64,000 nucleotides of DNA from Procambarus clarkii (GCF_040958095.1 NC_091165.1:23948770-24012769), one strand, 5' to 3'; shown: positions 48,718 through 62,322, numbered from the stretch's first letter. The notes: generated from the sequence alone by a model not told the origin. Translations and numbers: made by a program.

Positions 48718-49700
48718 ATACTTTAACGACATACTAAATCTCATTTGTAAACCCCCTTCCTACACTAATGCCTACACTCTAGCCTTTACCTTCACAACAG
48801 ATGGGAAGTTCCGTTGCTGAAAAAGTTTATGTTTTTTCGTCCATGGAAAAAAAATGAATATGTTCATGATGAAAACAACACAAAGAAGGGAAGAGACTTG
48901 GTGCTTTGCCATGAACCGTATATACACCCTCGGCGTGAAACATTCAACAACCATCTGACATTATTGTGTGGACAACCAGAAAACGGTCATTCACAACACA
49001 AGACGCTCAGCCAGCAACAGTTTCACCAAGATTACTATTCTCTAGAGCAGTTTTTTTTTCCGGCAATCATTCATTTCCAAAGTGACGAGCATCCGCCGCG
49101 CGTGTTCTCACATCAAGCAACTTTTCTCAAAAAATCAATCAATTGATCATATACAATTTCTCCTAACCTGAGGACAAATTGAATTTATTGATATTAATAT
49201 AAAAACAAAAGTTATTACTCCTGTAAAACCAGGGCATCAACAAAAAAGACGAAGGAGAGAGAGAGATAAAGACACAGAAAAATAATAAAAGAGAAAAAGA
49301 TAATATGTGAGAGAGGAAGATTCTTCCAAGAGGGTCTCTCATTACACACACGGAGCTTAAAGGACTTTGGGATAGAAACCTAGACCCAGTAGAAGTATAA
49401 AAAAAGGGCCAAACAAAATTACATTTATGAACAAGATAGCAAAGAACTAAAAATAAAGACAATAACAAATCATTCACAAACAAAAAACATTCACAAAAAA
49501 CGTCCGCCGGTCCCCAAATACATCAACATAAAAATTACGCACAAAATATATAAAATATAACGATCGCTCAGTCTTCTCATTTGGATTTTTTATAGGAAAT
49601 TCCTTTAAAAAAAATTCTGGTCGTTTCCGACAAGCTGGAGGCGCCCAGCTAAAACTTTTAATACCCAGAGATTAATGAGAGCACAAACAAGGAACTTATC
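48718..49700. other. Gene-free stretch
   Basis: Frames of 106-110 residues here show no domain. AT-rich beyond 49170. Confidence 0.5.
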
Positions 49701-49704
49701 TACA

Positions 49705-49850
49705 CGTAGGAGCGTACACGTAGGCGAACGTACACGTAGGCGAACGTACACGTAGACAAACGTATACAGTCATGAACGTACTGTGATAAACGTAAGCAAG
49801 ACGAACATAGATGCGAACAAACGTACACGTGGACGAACATACAAACAAAA
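49705..49850. repeat. ~16-bp degenerate minisatellite
   Basis: GTACACGTAGGCGAACGTAC-type units with CGAACGT/CACGTAG words; 7-8 worn copies. Confidence 0.75.
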
Positions 49851-50585
49851 CGCAGTCGAACGTGAATTACAAAAATTATCCTAGCCAAAATTTGCTCTAT
49901 AGCCTACATCTATGAAATGCAACATTTTAGTTAATATAATATGCCAACCATAGATCTGCAACAAAATAAAAAATAAATAAAAAATAATAGTAATGATTTT
50001 ATTATAAAAAATTACAATATATTTTTTCCCTGAAATACATCATTAATTAAAACAACATTACCAGTAATTATTATAAAATTTAATCAGAATAAAAAAAATT
50101 TGCTATTCCAATCTTAACTTCTATAGCAACATCACAATTTGTGTATTTATTATATATTTTTGACATTTATAAAAACTTTCTAGATCTGATTTTTTTGTCC
50201 ATGATTTTTAGGATGCTCCAGCCTATTATGAACCTTCGTGAATATACTCTTTAACATGCGTTTTTATACACGGGGTTATCATATGTATACACGGTTTGGC
50301 GTATACGTACACAAATAGGTGTACGTACGCACTCAGCCAAGTTAAGCTTCTTTCTCTCTGGTTAGTAAGTGAGCGGGCTACCTTGCGAACAACCTCACAT
50401 CAGCCACTGACGAGAACAAACACCACAGCCTCGTGTCATCTTTTGCGGATGATACCGTAACCGGTAGATAACATTGAGAAGTTAAAGTAATCCAGCGGGC
50501 AACGGAAAACATTACATTCAACACTGATTACTTCTAATTACTTCCAGTTTGGGCATGCACAAATTCCTGCATGATCGTTGACAGG
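49851..50585. other. AT-rich, gene-free
   Basis: Very AT-rich between 49960 and 50200. No feature. Confidence 0.5.
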
Positions 50586-50589
50586 CTTA

Positions 50590-50830
50590 TGGACTCACTG
50601 TTGACGTATGGACTCACTGTTGACGTATGGACTCACTGACGGTATATAGACTCGCTGACAGGAGTATCGACTCGCTGACAGGAGTATAGACTCGCTGGCA
50701 GGAGTATAGAATCGCTGGCAGGAGTATAGACTCGCTGAGTATGGACTCGCTGACAGGCGTATGGACTCGCCGACAGACAGGACTCGTTGACAGGAGTATA
50801 GACTCGCTGACAGGCGTATGAACAAACATG
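50590..50830 (-). repeat. 20-bp minisatellite
   Basis: GACTCGCTGACAGGAGTATA units with length variants (GACTCACTGTTGACGTATG at the left). About 11 copies. Confidence 0.85.
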
Positions 50831-51530
50831 CGGAGTACCACAGACGCAGACACTACCAAACTAGCTGCGTGGCAGATCATCAAATGTAAATAAAAACTGA
50901 CGTTTCAGGCAGTTGAGCCCGCTCTCTCGCTTTACCATGCGTTGTTTTACCCAAGTTTTACCTAACCAGAAAGGTACGAACTGAAGCAACCCTGCTTATA
51001 ATCTATCAAGGCCGATCCTGAGAAAAAACGTCAACATTAAGATACATGAATATTGACTAATACATCGCGTGTTTTTTTAACGGGTTGGTCGATTCCGTTA
51101 AAGAAAAACCGGAGGTATAAGGCGAGAGGACAGCAGCGGCGCCCAAGACTGCCACGATTGGACCTTGACACAACAAAGGAGCGACGACTTCATCATTAAC
51201 TAGTCGAGTAATTAATATGAGAGGAGTCATCTTGGCGGAAATTTACAAATTACCTCACAGATGAGAAAATAATGAAGGCCCATAATTAAAGAGACACTTT
51301 GTAGCATAATATCGTTTGTTAGCGCTCCGTGGCTCAAGGGGTTCCTCCTCCTCCTCCTAGCGCGCGGAGAACCAGATATCAAGGGTTCGTCCTCCCTGCA
51401 CAAGGGAAAGGTCATTATTATTATTATTATTTATTAATTTGTTATTTGTTTAGTACCATAGCGCTTAAATATTCGGAAAATAAAAACGGTTGGTCATGTG
51501 ATGAAATGTCGGGTACTTTAACCGAATAGT
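50831..51530. other. Gene-free stretch
   Basis: CTCCTCCTCCT at 51343 and (TTA)n at 51415-51440. 51330-51410 resembles a worn tRNA-like head (AGCGCTCCGTGGCTCAAGGG, AAGGGTTCGTCCTCCC), possibly a SINE relic. Confidence 0.4.
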
Positions 51531-51534
51531 GGGA

Positions 51535-51800
51535 TCCTGTGACAATATAGCAGGTTCTGTGACTATATAGCAGGTCCTGTGACTATATAGCAGGTCCTGT
51601 GACAATATAGCAGGTTCTGTGACTATATAGCAGGTCCTGTGACTATATAGCAGGTCCTGTGACAATATAACAGGTCCTGTGATTATATAGCAGATCCTGT
51701 GACTATAAGCAGGTCCTGTGACTATATAGCAGGTCCTGTGACTATATAGCAGGTCCTGTGACTATATAGCAGGTCCTGTGACTATAGCAGGTCCTGTGAA
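51535..51800. repeat. 20-bp minisatellite
   Basis: CAGGTCCTGTGACTATATAG units, ~13 copies. Early copies show a 60-bp higher-order pattern (ACAATATAG, ACTATATAG, ACTATATAG). Confidence 0.92.
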
Positions 51801-52194
51801 TTCATTGACCCTTTGCACCCTAGAGAGCTGCATATGCATTTAAAATAATTATAATATCTACTGTTATTGACAATATATTTATTTTGCACTTGTAAGTAGA
51901 GTTTGTTGTTTATGAACGATTAGCAACAGTCGTTTAGAGCAGGTGAGTGGTGACTGAGGTAAAGATAGGAGGCGGCGACTGACTGCAGTATAGACCACGA
52001 CTGACTGACTGCCTTGTTGCCTTAGAACTGACGGGGTATTAAAGCAGAGGTGACAGGACATCCACGGGAAACGGAAGAGTAATTTCCGGTGTGGGCTTCA
52101 CTGGTATTGGGTGGTGGTGTTGGCCGGACGGGCACTGTCACCACCTAAGAAAGATGCACTCGACGACTCCCGTCACGCAGGCCGCCCTCCTCCT
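51801..52194. other. Gene-free flank of minisatellite
   Basis: No feature apart from the start of the repeat-bearing frame discussed at 52154. Confidence 0.45.
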
Positions 52195-52845
52195 CCTCCT
52201 TGTTCCTGTTGTTACTGCAGTGACGGCTAGTGTTCCTGTTGTTACTACAGTGACGGCTAGTGTTCCTGTTGTTACTACAGTGACGGCTAGTGTTCCTGTT
52301 GTTACTACAGTGACGGCTAGTGTTCCTGTTGTTACTACAGTGACGGCTAGTGTTCCTGTTGTTACTACAGTGACGGCTAGTGTTCCTGTTGTTACTACAG
52401 TGACGGCTAGTGTTCCTGTTGTTACTACAGTGACGGCTAGTGTACCTGTTGTTACTACAGTGACGGCTAGTGTACCTGTTGTTACTACAGTGACGGCTAG
52501 TGTACCTGTTGTTACAACAGTGACGGCTAGTGTACCTGTTGTTACTACAGTGACGGCTAGTGTTCCTGTTGTTACTACAGTGACGGCTAGTGTACCTGTT
52601 GTTACTACAGTGACGGCTAGTGTTCCTGTTGTTACTACAGTGACGGCTAGTGTTCCTGTTGTTACTACAGTGACGGCTAGTGTTCCTGTTGTTACTACAG
52701 TGACGGCTAGTGTTCCTGTTGTTACTACAGTGACGGCTAGTGTTCCTGTTGTTACTACAGTGACGGCTAGTGTTCCTGTTGTTACTACAGTGACGGCTAG
52801 TGTACCTGTTGTTACTACAGTGACGGCTAGTGTTCCTGTTGTTAC
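52195..52845 (+). repeat. 30-bp minisatellite, ~22 copies
   Basis: Unit AGTGTTCCTGTTGTTACTAC + AGTGACGGCT, nearly invariant; TGTTCCTG and TGTACCTG variants occur in blocks. Exactly 10 codons per unit, so frames of 240-265 residues are open on both strands. In the plus frame an ATG at 52154 gives MHSTTPVTQAALLLLL, a signal-peptide-like start, followed by PVVTTVTASV repeats. Without introns, conserved flanks or a known family I treat it as minisatellite. Confidence 0.93.
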
Positions 52846-52849
52846 AACC

Positions 52850-53393
52850 TTGATTAATCTTATACAACCCAACTTAACACAGCCTTGATTAATCTTATGC
52901 AGTCTATACTAATATAATTAAAAAATGACTAACTTAAACTCATCTAACTCTCCCAGTCAAGTAAAATATTTAACAAATATTATACAAATGTAAATTAGCA
53001 AGCTAATGTTGATAATGAAGCCGATGATAGTCATGAAAGAATACTGTAATAATAATAATAACAATATATCATTACTACAGAATTATTATTGTTAATAATA
53101 ATAATAATAATAATAACAGTTGAAATAATAATTCTGAATGGAAAAGTAATTAATTAACAAACAATCGTTAAGAATATTTTCACTTGATAATAACAAGTAC
53201 ATTTTCCTTTGTTTGCATGTTTTAGGGAGTGTAATGTGATCAATTAGCACTCACAGTGGCAAATATGACGGGCATTAATTATTATGAAGCACGCTAATTC
53301 CATTGTAATGTGTAGCTGACTAAGTGGCGGTGCGGGTTTAGTTGTTCAATGGTCCCCCAGTAAGGGGTCTCGTTACGCTGCTACTGTTATCTT
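52850..53393. other. AT-rich, gene-free
   Basis: (TAA)n-like arrays at 53047-53120. No gene. Confidence 0.5.
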
Positions 53394-53643
53394 GGTTATC
53401 TTGAGGTTATCTTGAGATGATTTCGGGGCTTTAGTGTCCCGCGGCCCGGTCCTCGACCAGGTCTCCACCCCCAGGAAGCAGCCCGTGACAGCTGACTAAC
53501 ACCCAGGTACCTATTTTACTGCTAGGTAACAGGGGCATAGGGTGAATGAAACTCTGCCCATTGTTTCTCTCCGGCGCCCGGGATCGAACCCGGGACAACA
53601 GGATCACAAGTACAGCGTGCTGTCCGCTCGGCCGACCGGCTCC
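53394..53643 (-). mobile_element. tRNA-derived SINE, tail type A
   Basis: Near-identical to 10220-10469: minus head GGGAGCCGGTCGGCCGAGCG, B-box CCCGGGTTCGATCCCGGG, body and ATCTCAAGATAACC repeats. The short GAGGTTATCTTGAGAT words at the left end are the tail. Confidence 0.85.
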
Positions 53644-54464
53644 CTCCCTCCCTCCTGTGGAGGTGGCAGCGACACTGGTGTTGCAGATGAAGAGTGAGCT
53701 GCAAGTCCTCATTTATAATACTTTCACTATTATGTGCTTGTAGGGGTACCGATCTCCAGTGCCTGCCCCCCCCCCCTCTCTTTACCATTAATTAATTTTG
53801 TTTTTTCATACTATACATTTTAAATTCATGGGATGCCCTTTGACCTGTGCTGCTCCAGTCCGTAGGGTGCAATTACCTTACCAAATATATGAAATAAAAT
53901 ATATTAAATCAGAGCTTTAATATACCAATGTGCTTTAATATAATTACTAATCTCTCTCATCTCATTTTTTCTTCCAATGTATCTGTTATCATTTTATTAA
54001 TTCTCCTAGAATTTACCTACTTAAAATTATCTGTTAGATTAAGGACCTGCCCGAAACGCTGCGCGTACTAGTGGCTTTACAAGATTGTAAATACTATGCT
54101 ATGCATTCTCTCAAACCCAATGTACCTTCTTGTATATAAATAAATAAATAAATAAAGTAAGAATAATTATCACCAATATAAAAAAGTCTGAAATTTAGCA
54201 ACCCAAAGAAGCGACTAGTAAATAGGTGAGACTTATTTTCTTATGCCTAGTTTTGTGTACATGGCTAGATGACTAACCCCTGGCTATACCTGAGCGTATT
54301 GCACAGTATTTAGAACAATTTCCATGTGCACCGCAGTTGTACTGGCTCCTGGGCTAAGCAGGTCGTCCTGTGACCTAGACTTGAGCCTGCACTGCCTCTC
54401 TCTCTCTCTACATCTGTGATCGATGACCAAACGTGCTCAGACCTTAACTAATTCACGGTTGATC
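53644..54464. other. Gene-free with dispersed fragment
   Basis: 54050-54165 holds CCCGAAACGCTGCGCGTACT + AGTGGCTTTACAAGATTGTA and ends (AAAT)n. The word GCGTACTAGTGGCTGTACAAG also occurs at 34886. It contains the GAAACG word of the hammerhead-like folds and a CGC/GCG stem, but stem I and the core are not clear. Confidence 0.5.
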
Positions 54465-54850
54465 TACCACCACCACCATCGGCCCCTAGCTGCACCTTCA
54501 CTACCATAACTACCAACATTATCATCTTCACCAGAATGTGAACACCAGCATCACCATCTTCTTCACCACTGCTGCCACCAGCACCATCGTCATTTTCATC
54601 ATAACCAGCAACGCCACCATTATCATCTTGACTACTACCACTACTACCAACACCAGTACCATCCTAATGTTCATCATCACCATCATCTTCACATTTACAC
54701 CGAACACTACCACCACTATCATTTTCACAAACTCTGCCACCAACAATATCATCATCTTTCTTACCACCGCCACCAGCATCATCACTACCAAAGACACTGC
54801 CCACCACCACCACCACTTACAACAACATCACTACCAAAGACACCACGGTG
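54465..54850. repeat. ACC/ATC-rich low complexity
   Basis: Trinucleotide-like mixture of ACC, ATC, CAC. Thr/Ile and Val/Met frames are artefacts. Confidence 0.8.
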
Positions 54851-56345
54851 AGACATAACCAACAACAATCGTCGACACATAATAAGTACCTAGAAATAAT
54901 GATTTACAAAATAGGTCAGAGCTAGGATAACCTACCATTGGAAACCGAAACACTAATAGTTTTTCAGTTTCAATTATAATAGGGGTTTTCAGGGAGCCCA
55001 AACATCAAGGTGTTCAATTTCAAACTATAGCTCACACACAGCACATGATTTGCATAAAGCACAATACTTATACCGATCACATCATTCTAATAAGAGATCA
55101 AGGCTCATATTGAGAGACGCTCCCATAGTGAGATAGTTACATACGCTGATCATATATACCGTATCATTTTCCAACTACAACAACTGGAGCAATAAGAGAG
55201 GCTGATGCTCTCACTAAACCAGAGCTAGAAGTGATTTACAGGCACCTCCAATAAGCACACAGGGACCCATGTTTGAATTACCAATATGAGAGGTATCATA
55301 TGCGGCTAATGGGTCCATCATGGCTCCACACTCACCCCCAATGGCCCACAAAGGCCCGAGGTATCATTAACCTATTAAACACGGGTCGTGGGAGAAAGCC
55401 TCACTAGTCTCCAATAAACTGCACTTGTTGAGTTACCAGTCTCCTAATTATCGACGGGCATGTACCTCTGAAGTAGTCTAACCGAGGCGATACAGTAACG
55501 TCGTCCCGGGCTATATATTTTCTGAAAGGCCCCAGCGCTCACATGGAACACCAGCACAAGATTGTCACCAGAGGCTATCATAGTTTACTATCGACAATAG
55601 ATACGTCAGCGACAATGAAACATCTTAACCGTAGGGATCAAAAACTATTTTAAACACAGGAACTGTAAGGCAGTGTAACCTCAGTGATCCCTAAGGATCA
55701 TACGTACGGTGTTCACCCAGTGTATAAGGTACGAGACCATACTTGCCTCCTTCCGACCCCAAGCATGTGGGAAATAACCCCCCACCCCACAGACACACAC
55801 ACACTTCCACACACACACACACTTCCACACACACACCTCCACACACTTCCACACACACACACACACTTCCACACATTTGCCAAAGAGGATAACAACGCTC
55901 CCGGGCTATACTAAGGCAGTGCGAGACTAATAAATATATACTGGCATTCCTTACTATACATAAACAGTATAGGAAGAAGCTGGTCAAAGAATTATACGAG
56001 GCATGAAGAATACGAAATCCACCTCGCTCCATTTTATAAATATTCAGAACCACCACTATCAACTACACCTATACCACCACTACCAAGAATACACCACCAC
56101 ACCCCCACCACCAAGAACACCACCACAACCACTCCCAAAAGCACTGGCACCAATGCTACAAGAATTTTCAACTGAGGATACAAAAGCAGTTTGTCAACGT
56201 GGGTTCTGGTCGGTTCCAATATGTCTGTCAAGTCGCTGTAAGCGTCTTGGGCGCTCTAAGCTTTTGGCTGCTTGTGGCTGGTTTCTTGTGGCGAGCGTGC
56301 CTATGTGTGTTACATTTTTTTTTACGGATGCACATATGTACGTTT
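54851..56345. other. Gene-free stretch
   Basis: A CACTTCCACACACA-type repeat lies at 55790-55880; CACCACC-rich at 56050-56130. No gene. Confidence 0.5.
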
Positions 56346-57560
56346 GTGTATAATGTATGTATTCACCTGATTGCAGTACCCCCTAGCTGTACTCGCCAAA
56401 TTATACTTGTGGAGAAAGTATAATTTGAAAAGTAAAAAACTATTTGGTTCCGCCTCTCAATATTCAATCGACTGATGTACATGTTTCCAAACTTATTGGG
56501 CTATGTCGTATTAACATTTTCAACAGTGTATGGAGCCTGCCTCCAGATGCAGACAATGAGTCACAATAACATGACACACACACACGTCTTGATAATGGTC
56601 CCGGACGGACCGCAGCGTCATCTTTTCTCCATCTTCTGATGGAGACTTGTTTGGTCATCAAGTCTGTCTCCATTTCGTAACTTCTAGGAGTATTTTAGTG
56701 TATACTGCTCTGGCACTAAAGATTACTTCTCTGATACTAAAAATATATATCCTGTGGCTCTTTCGAATACGTACTTTCGATCTGTGTCCCCTTGTTTGTG
56801 TACCACCCTTCCCAAAGAAACGTATGTTCGTTTCTGCCCTGTTTATTCTCCTAAAAATTTTGCATGTGGCGATTATGTCTTTCCTGATTCTTCTCTTCTA
56901 GTGCTTTTTGTTTTGTTTTAGTTTTACCTTCTAACTCATACACTACAGCTCTGCGACAACTCTGATGGCATACCTCTAAACTTTATCCAGATTTATTTTG
57001 TTTCAAGAAATAATGATACCACGCTGGAGTTGCATATTCCAGAATTGGTCTGACATGTTGCATACAAAGTCCTGAACGGCTGCCGGTTCAGACTTGTATA
57101 CGCACTTGTCATGTTGACCAACTTTCTTTGCATATGCAGCTGATGATATTCTTTTGATGTGGACTTCTTGTGACAGGTTAAATGTAATATTATTACCCAG
57201 GTCTTTTTTCCTGTCAGATTCCAGGACCTTCTTTCCATTCGGTACTTGTTTCATTACTTTGCACTGGTTCCAATTAAACTCTTGAAGCCACTTGACAGAT
57301 CACTCTTTTATTTTGACCACGCCATCCTGTATTTATCACCCTCATAATTTCTACATTATCAGCAAACACCGGGAACACTGAGTCTATTCCCACTGGTAAG
57401 TTATTCCCTTTGATCCCTTGCATACTCAGTAATATCTGCTTTCTACGATGAAAAGTAACTCGTGAGCACAGACGTAATACCTGTCTACTGTCTAATGCAG
57501 GAACTACTGATCTTCCTGCTTCTTGCCGTACCTACTTTTGAAATTACTGTGGGGTTCAAT
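56346..57560 (-). pseudogene. Degraded LINE with PLE fragment inserted
   Basis: Minus-strand order: VFADN (FADD-box relic, about 57358-57372), PNGKKVLESDRKKDLGNNIT, FNLSQEVHIKRISSAAYAKK, then RT-end relics (57000-56690), SIHTVENVNTT-type text near 56530, and a worn tail at 56350-56460 (GGTTCCGCCTCTCAATATTC on plus). A ~120-bp PLE-type piece (56560-56680) with a worn hammerhead-like fold interrupts the part just upstream of the tail. Confidence 0.7.
56586..56622 (+). ncRNA. Hammerhead-like relic
   Basis: TTGATAA plus T, stem II GGTCC/GGACC, then GCAGCGTC in place of GAAACGTC, and no convincing stem I. Included as a decayed member of the series. Confidence 0.35.
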
Positions 57561-57860
57561 TTCTCCTTCCCGTGGTCACTAGGGACAAACACTGTGATCG
57601 TGACAACAGAGCACGGTCGCCCCATTGTTTAGTACCTCCTGTTGGGTAACAGATGCAAGAGTGTGAGACTGCCTCAAAGGTGAGCTGGTCAACAAGCCCT
57701 CGCAGTAAATGCAAAAAATAAAGACCAATGCTGTAACTGACGTGATGCCAGGGGCGTATGTATCCTGCGCATATTATCGATACCTAGTCCTAAAGTCTTT
57801 AAATGAAAAAGTAATTCTAGAACGCTTACTATTAAATTTGAATATATATAACTGTGCCTT
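57555..57860 (-). repeat. Relic shared with 62.5-63.4 kb
   Basis: CACTAGGGACAAACACTGTG, CCATTGTTTAGTACCTCCTG and GGTAACAGATGCAAGAGTGT parallel 62560-62660. TGTATCCTGCGCATATTATC + GATACC and CTTTAAATGAAAAAGTAATT + CTAGAACGC parallel 63300-63363. The middle part coding the C-terminal domain at 62961 is deleted here. Confidence 0.6.
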
Positions 57861-57899
57861 GTGGATGGACGGCCAAAATGTTAATCTAGACTGATTAGT

Positions 57900-59464
57900 A
57901 TGGTCCTTAAGGTCTCTGCTCCCGAAGTATTAGTGCTCGCAATATATGCCAAGAGTTCCAAGAGCCGCCATTTAGTGTATCCCACAAGCTACTCTTCACC
58001 AGTGCAGGGTGTGGTGTTCTCACGTGAACTGATGAGGGTACTCCGAGACAAGAACTCCGGTTGTGAAGGTTGAGAGACGTGTTAAAACCGTGCGAAACCA
58101 ACTCCGGTAGATCCAAAATGTTCTCAATCCACGCAGATGCCATAATTGTTGAACGTATGGATTCGTCACTTGATAAAAGAAAGGCAAAACGTCAATAGGG
58201 AATATGTTCTGTAGTCAGCGATGACAAAATATTAGACTGTCTTGGTCCTTGGTGGAGCCTATAATATGCAATGAGGTCATAAAAATATAAAAATATACAA
58301 AAATTAACTTTTAGAAGGCTTAGCCTTTTTCCTTCCTGTAAGAATCTTAACCATAACATTCACATGTCCCCTATAATAGCTGCCATCTCGGTTAGGAAGA
58401 AATTGTTGCTTACAAGTAAATTGACAATTGGCCCCTGCAGCGAGGTGACTAAGTCAGTGTAAGTTAATACTAGGTTGAATCTAGCAGCCTCAGTTCGAGA
58501 TGACATTAGGAGAAAAACCCGAGAGTTCACTTTCAGTTTAATGGATATTACCGCCTATATTAGCTACACAAAATTTCTGGTCATATTATTAAATACTGCG
58601 AGGCCATCCTAGTGTACTTAAAAGGGGAAGCTGAAATAATAATTACTCTTGTCAAAAGAGAAATATTCAGTTGAAGCAGGATCTACTTTGATGTGGGGGG
58701 GTACAATATAATTCCATTATTTTCATTTTATATTCGTGTTATTGTATTTTGATGACATAGTGAAGCCTTACGACAATTTGTGAGTAATGACCGTCATAAT
58801 ATGTTGCCTGGTAAAGCAGATAGCCCGCACGTGTGCAATTTATGATTATGTCATACTGATTTGCACTCATGTTATGCTCACACCGTAAATTTATTCAGAT
58901 TTACTGCATTGCTGTGATATTTTGGTAACCATAAGGCCCAGTAGAAGTCAAGTGTTGTTGCTGGCAGACATTCTAGCATGCTGGAATTTATCATCGGAGA
59001 CGAAGTGAGTCTGCATATCTTTACTATCTGTACGAATGTTTGTCCTAAATATACTTTTTTTATAGAGACTAACTATCAATTGTACTTCTTAAATATTTAT
59101 ATATTTGAATATATAATACGTCAGGTATCTTTATTATTTTATCCTCCAGAAAACTATTAACTCGGTCAAAGAAGAAGGATTTAAGTTGGTAAAGAAAACT
59201 TAATTTCAGAGTCGAATATTATTGCATGCCAGCTGTAATGTTCAGGCTCCTTCGGCTGGTGCAAAGGACTACATTTCTAAAGATTTGGGCTACCACAAAT
59301 ATATAGCAGACGAGTAGGTCGTAGACAGGTCCAAGTAGTGACCACTGTTCGCTGCTTGGTATGATGTCTTATCTTTTAGTAATTTTTTTTTACCTAGCGA
59401 TGTCTCAAAAAAACAACTATATATGAGAGAGATATATAAAGAGATATAGATATATAAATACATA
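57900..59464. other. Gene-free stretch
   Basis: No repeat family or coding motif recognised. Confidence 0.5.
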
Positions 59465-59880
59465 TATAAAGAAGCCTGTTCCGGAACTAACAGACATGAG
59501 CTACAGTGAAAAACACCTGAGAAATGGAATTTAACAGATGAGAGGAAAGAACTAGAAATGTAGATATGATAATGAAAATTCTAAAAGAAATCAACAAAGA
59601 CAAAAACGATGTCCCAAAATTTAAAAATTGTAGAACTAGAGGATATGGTTGGAATCAGAAAACGTAAATCAGTCAAAAAAAAAACTTTAAAATAAAAAAA
59701 AATCGGTTCTAATTTAAAATTTTTAAGATCCATCAACATAGGAAGTGGAAAATGCATAATAATAGGCCTAGCTAGTAAGTAAGTAAGTAATTATCAAAAG
59801 AAGGCACCAAACCGGGAAGCCTAGCTAGTAAGACGAGGCTTCAAAGTTAAAGTTCTACCCCTGCAAGCACATCCAAGAAA
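59465..59880 (+). pseudogene. Degraded LINE 3' fragment
   Basis: KPVPELTDMSYSEKHLRNGI (59472-59531) corresponds to LVPELRGMSYEERLREMNL at 27209. GATATGATAATGAAAATTCT corresponds to the GDMITTYKIL segment. The tail relic is AAAGTTCTACCCCTGCAAGC (59848-59867) + ACATCCAAG. Confidence 0.6.
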
Positions 59881-61369
59881 ATATACGCACGTACATCTCA
59901 AACAAAACAAATCACCTCTCCCATCTTAGCCTGGCCCCGGAGCGAGTTTGGACACGGTGCGAGCAAGGAAATGGTGTGGGTATTGGACACGGTCGCGCCA
60001 CGGTCCCCCGGGAACGTGTATGTTGCTGGTCAAGCGTGCGCTGATACAAGGGCTATACAGGGAAGCCACACCAGCTTGGATATCTTCTTTACACTTTCAC
60101 ATTTTACTATTTTTTTCGTACTAAGAAACGGAATTCTTAAACAAAAAAATATCGAGATCGTTTGACAAAAGTAAATTTATTTTCTCCTTTCTATAGGCTA
60201 CTTTAAAAAACAAAATTAAGAAATATTTTCGGATTGTGTTATTTTTTGCCGCGAAGTGTTAATATTTATGGATTACATTATCACTGTCCAACATTTTGGT
60301 GAGTGTCATAACTGAACTGAGCACAAAGTGCTTACGACGACCTCTATCGAGAATAGTTGGCAACAGACTTTATTAAAGATGACGGTAATATGCAGTAAGC
60401 ATATTCCCAACTTGGTGTTTCTAGACATCATCAGTGGGATGGTGGCCAAGGTGGTGAGATCCTGGCCAAGGAAGACGACATCCAGGCCAAGGAAGACGAC
60501 ATCCAGACCAAGGAAGATGAGATCTAGGCCACGGAGGAGTGGCGAGAAAAGTTTGATCGTGCCCACTCACCATGCAACAAAATTAAATATTTATGTTAAT
60601 GACTTCGTGACCCAAAAATTCTCAAATATTTTTACTTTTGTTATTGTCCCAAAAACATTTGTTTAAATTTCAGGCATATAAAGTTGACTTCAGCATGTAA
60701 TATCCATATCATGCCTTAAAAAAAAAAGTATTGCCCATAACATTAAAAACGTATCTAACAGTTGTATTTCCGGCACTTGAGCAACATTAACGTGCAATTG
60801 CTTGCAATCCTCTAATAACAGACATAACCTGAAAGTAAATATCCAGCCCTTTCTCTTCATTCGCCATTTCGTTAAAATGTCATCGTTTTCCCTGACAATA
60901 AACGCTCGAACCCAAGAAACTCACCTAACCTATCGAAGTGGATGCGTGGAAAACAATAATGTGCTTTTTACTAATAACTAACTTTACTAATAACTAACGC
61001 AACTAATGATTCCGTAAACAATACGACATGTTAGGTGAGAGGACTGGCTGTGGTATCAGCGCCACTACCATTGACGATCCAGGGTACGGGATTAGGGAAT
61101 ATTGCACAAGCACTAATAAATACAATATACGTCGCTCTGTGTACATCGTAACCCTGGACGACAGGTCAATAATACAATCCTAACTCAAACAACCTGGGCG
61201 ACACAAACCAGGGACATGTTCATATGCAGCCCAGTTGCCACATAAATAAAGTTGGGATATAAATAACCCACAAGTTTGTTATATAATGCAGGCGGCAGCA
61301 AGAGATACAGACTGCAAATGAATATGCCAGGTGGTTGCCAAACACAAAGGCGGTATACACTATACATAG
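59881..61369. other. Gene-free with short 21-bp tandem
   Basis: CCAAGGAAGACGACATCCAG units, ~4 copies at 60445-60530. Otherwise nothing recognised. Confidence 0.5.
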
Positions 61370-61575
61370 GTTGGCTGTCTGCAACCCCCGGGATTGTTAG
61401 CAATCCAGACAGCAGCACGTTACCTAGGAGGTAGCCTGCAATCCAAGAGATAGCCAACAATCCAGAAGATAGCCATTAATCCAAGAAGTACCCAAGAATC
61501 CGGAGAGGAACTCGGCTATCCATGAGGTACCAAGCAATCCAGGAGGTAGCCAGTCATCCAGATAAAACCAAGATA
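61370..61575. repeat. ~20-bp degenerate minisatellite
   Basis: CAATCCAGGAGGTAGCCAG-type units, about 8-9 strongly diverged copies. Confidence 0.65.
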
Positions 61576-61777
61576 CCCAAGTGTTAACTATTATTCCATC
61601 TACTTGCTATACGACATGCAATAAGATAGCAACCGAATTATTGTAGGAGGCTCTCCTGTAGCTCCAGGACAACCCGTATCTTGCTCAAGGACCTTCCTAA
61701 GTCAGGGTACATTATCACCCCCTCCCCTCCACCCCCCCACCCCAAACCCTCCCATCACCACGCATACCGCAATCAAT

Positions 61778-61778
61778 T

Positions 61779-61875
<97 letters not shown>

Positions 61876-61893
61876 CTCTCTCTCTCTCTCTCT
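61778..61893. repeat. (CT)n microsatellite
   Basis: CT array with one TTTTT break, ending at GTGCGCGCGCG. Confidence 0.95.
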
Positions 61894-62178
61894 CTCGTGC
61901 GCGCGCGATGATGATGACAAACTGATCTTACCACAGAGGGGAGCTTGGGGCCACAAATTATGATCCTTGTGCAAAGTTTGACGGTCGACACCCACCGGTC
62001 GGGGGGATTTAATGAGCGTTCTCCATTATTTATTGAGAGGGTAGGAATTCATTCACTTATTTGCAAATTTCTATTGCTAATCATTATTATTTTATTAATT
62101 GTATAGTATTTAGTTATTATCGTCATTATCAATGTCATAATCATCATAATTATGATTATGATGATTATTATGAGGGTT

Positions 62179-62265
62179 CTTTCTAAAGATGTATTAATAT
62201 ACGAAAGTACTTAAGGAAATTCCTGTTTCAATTCTTCCTCCGTGGTCTGACACCACGGAGAAACA

Positions 62266-62322
<57 letters not shown>

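Noticed and set aside
54050..54100. Hammerhead-like fold with CGAAACGCTGCGCG
   Set aside because: A CGC/GCG stem and GAAAC are present, but the TTGANAA core and stem I are not clear.
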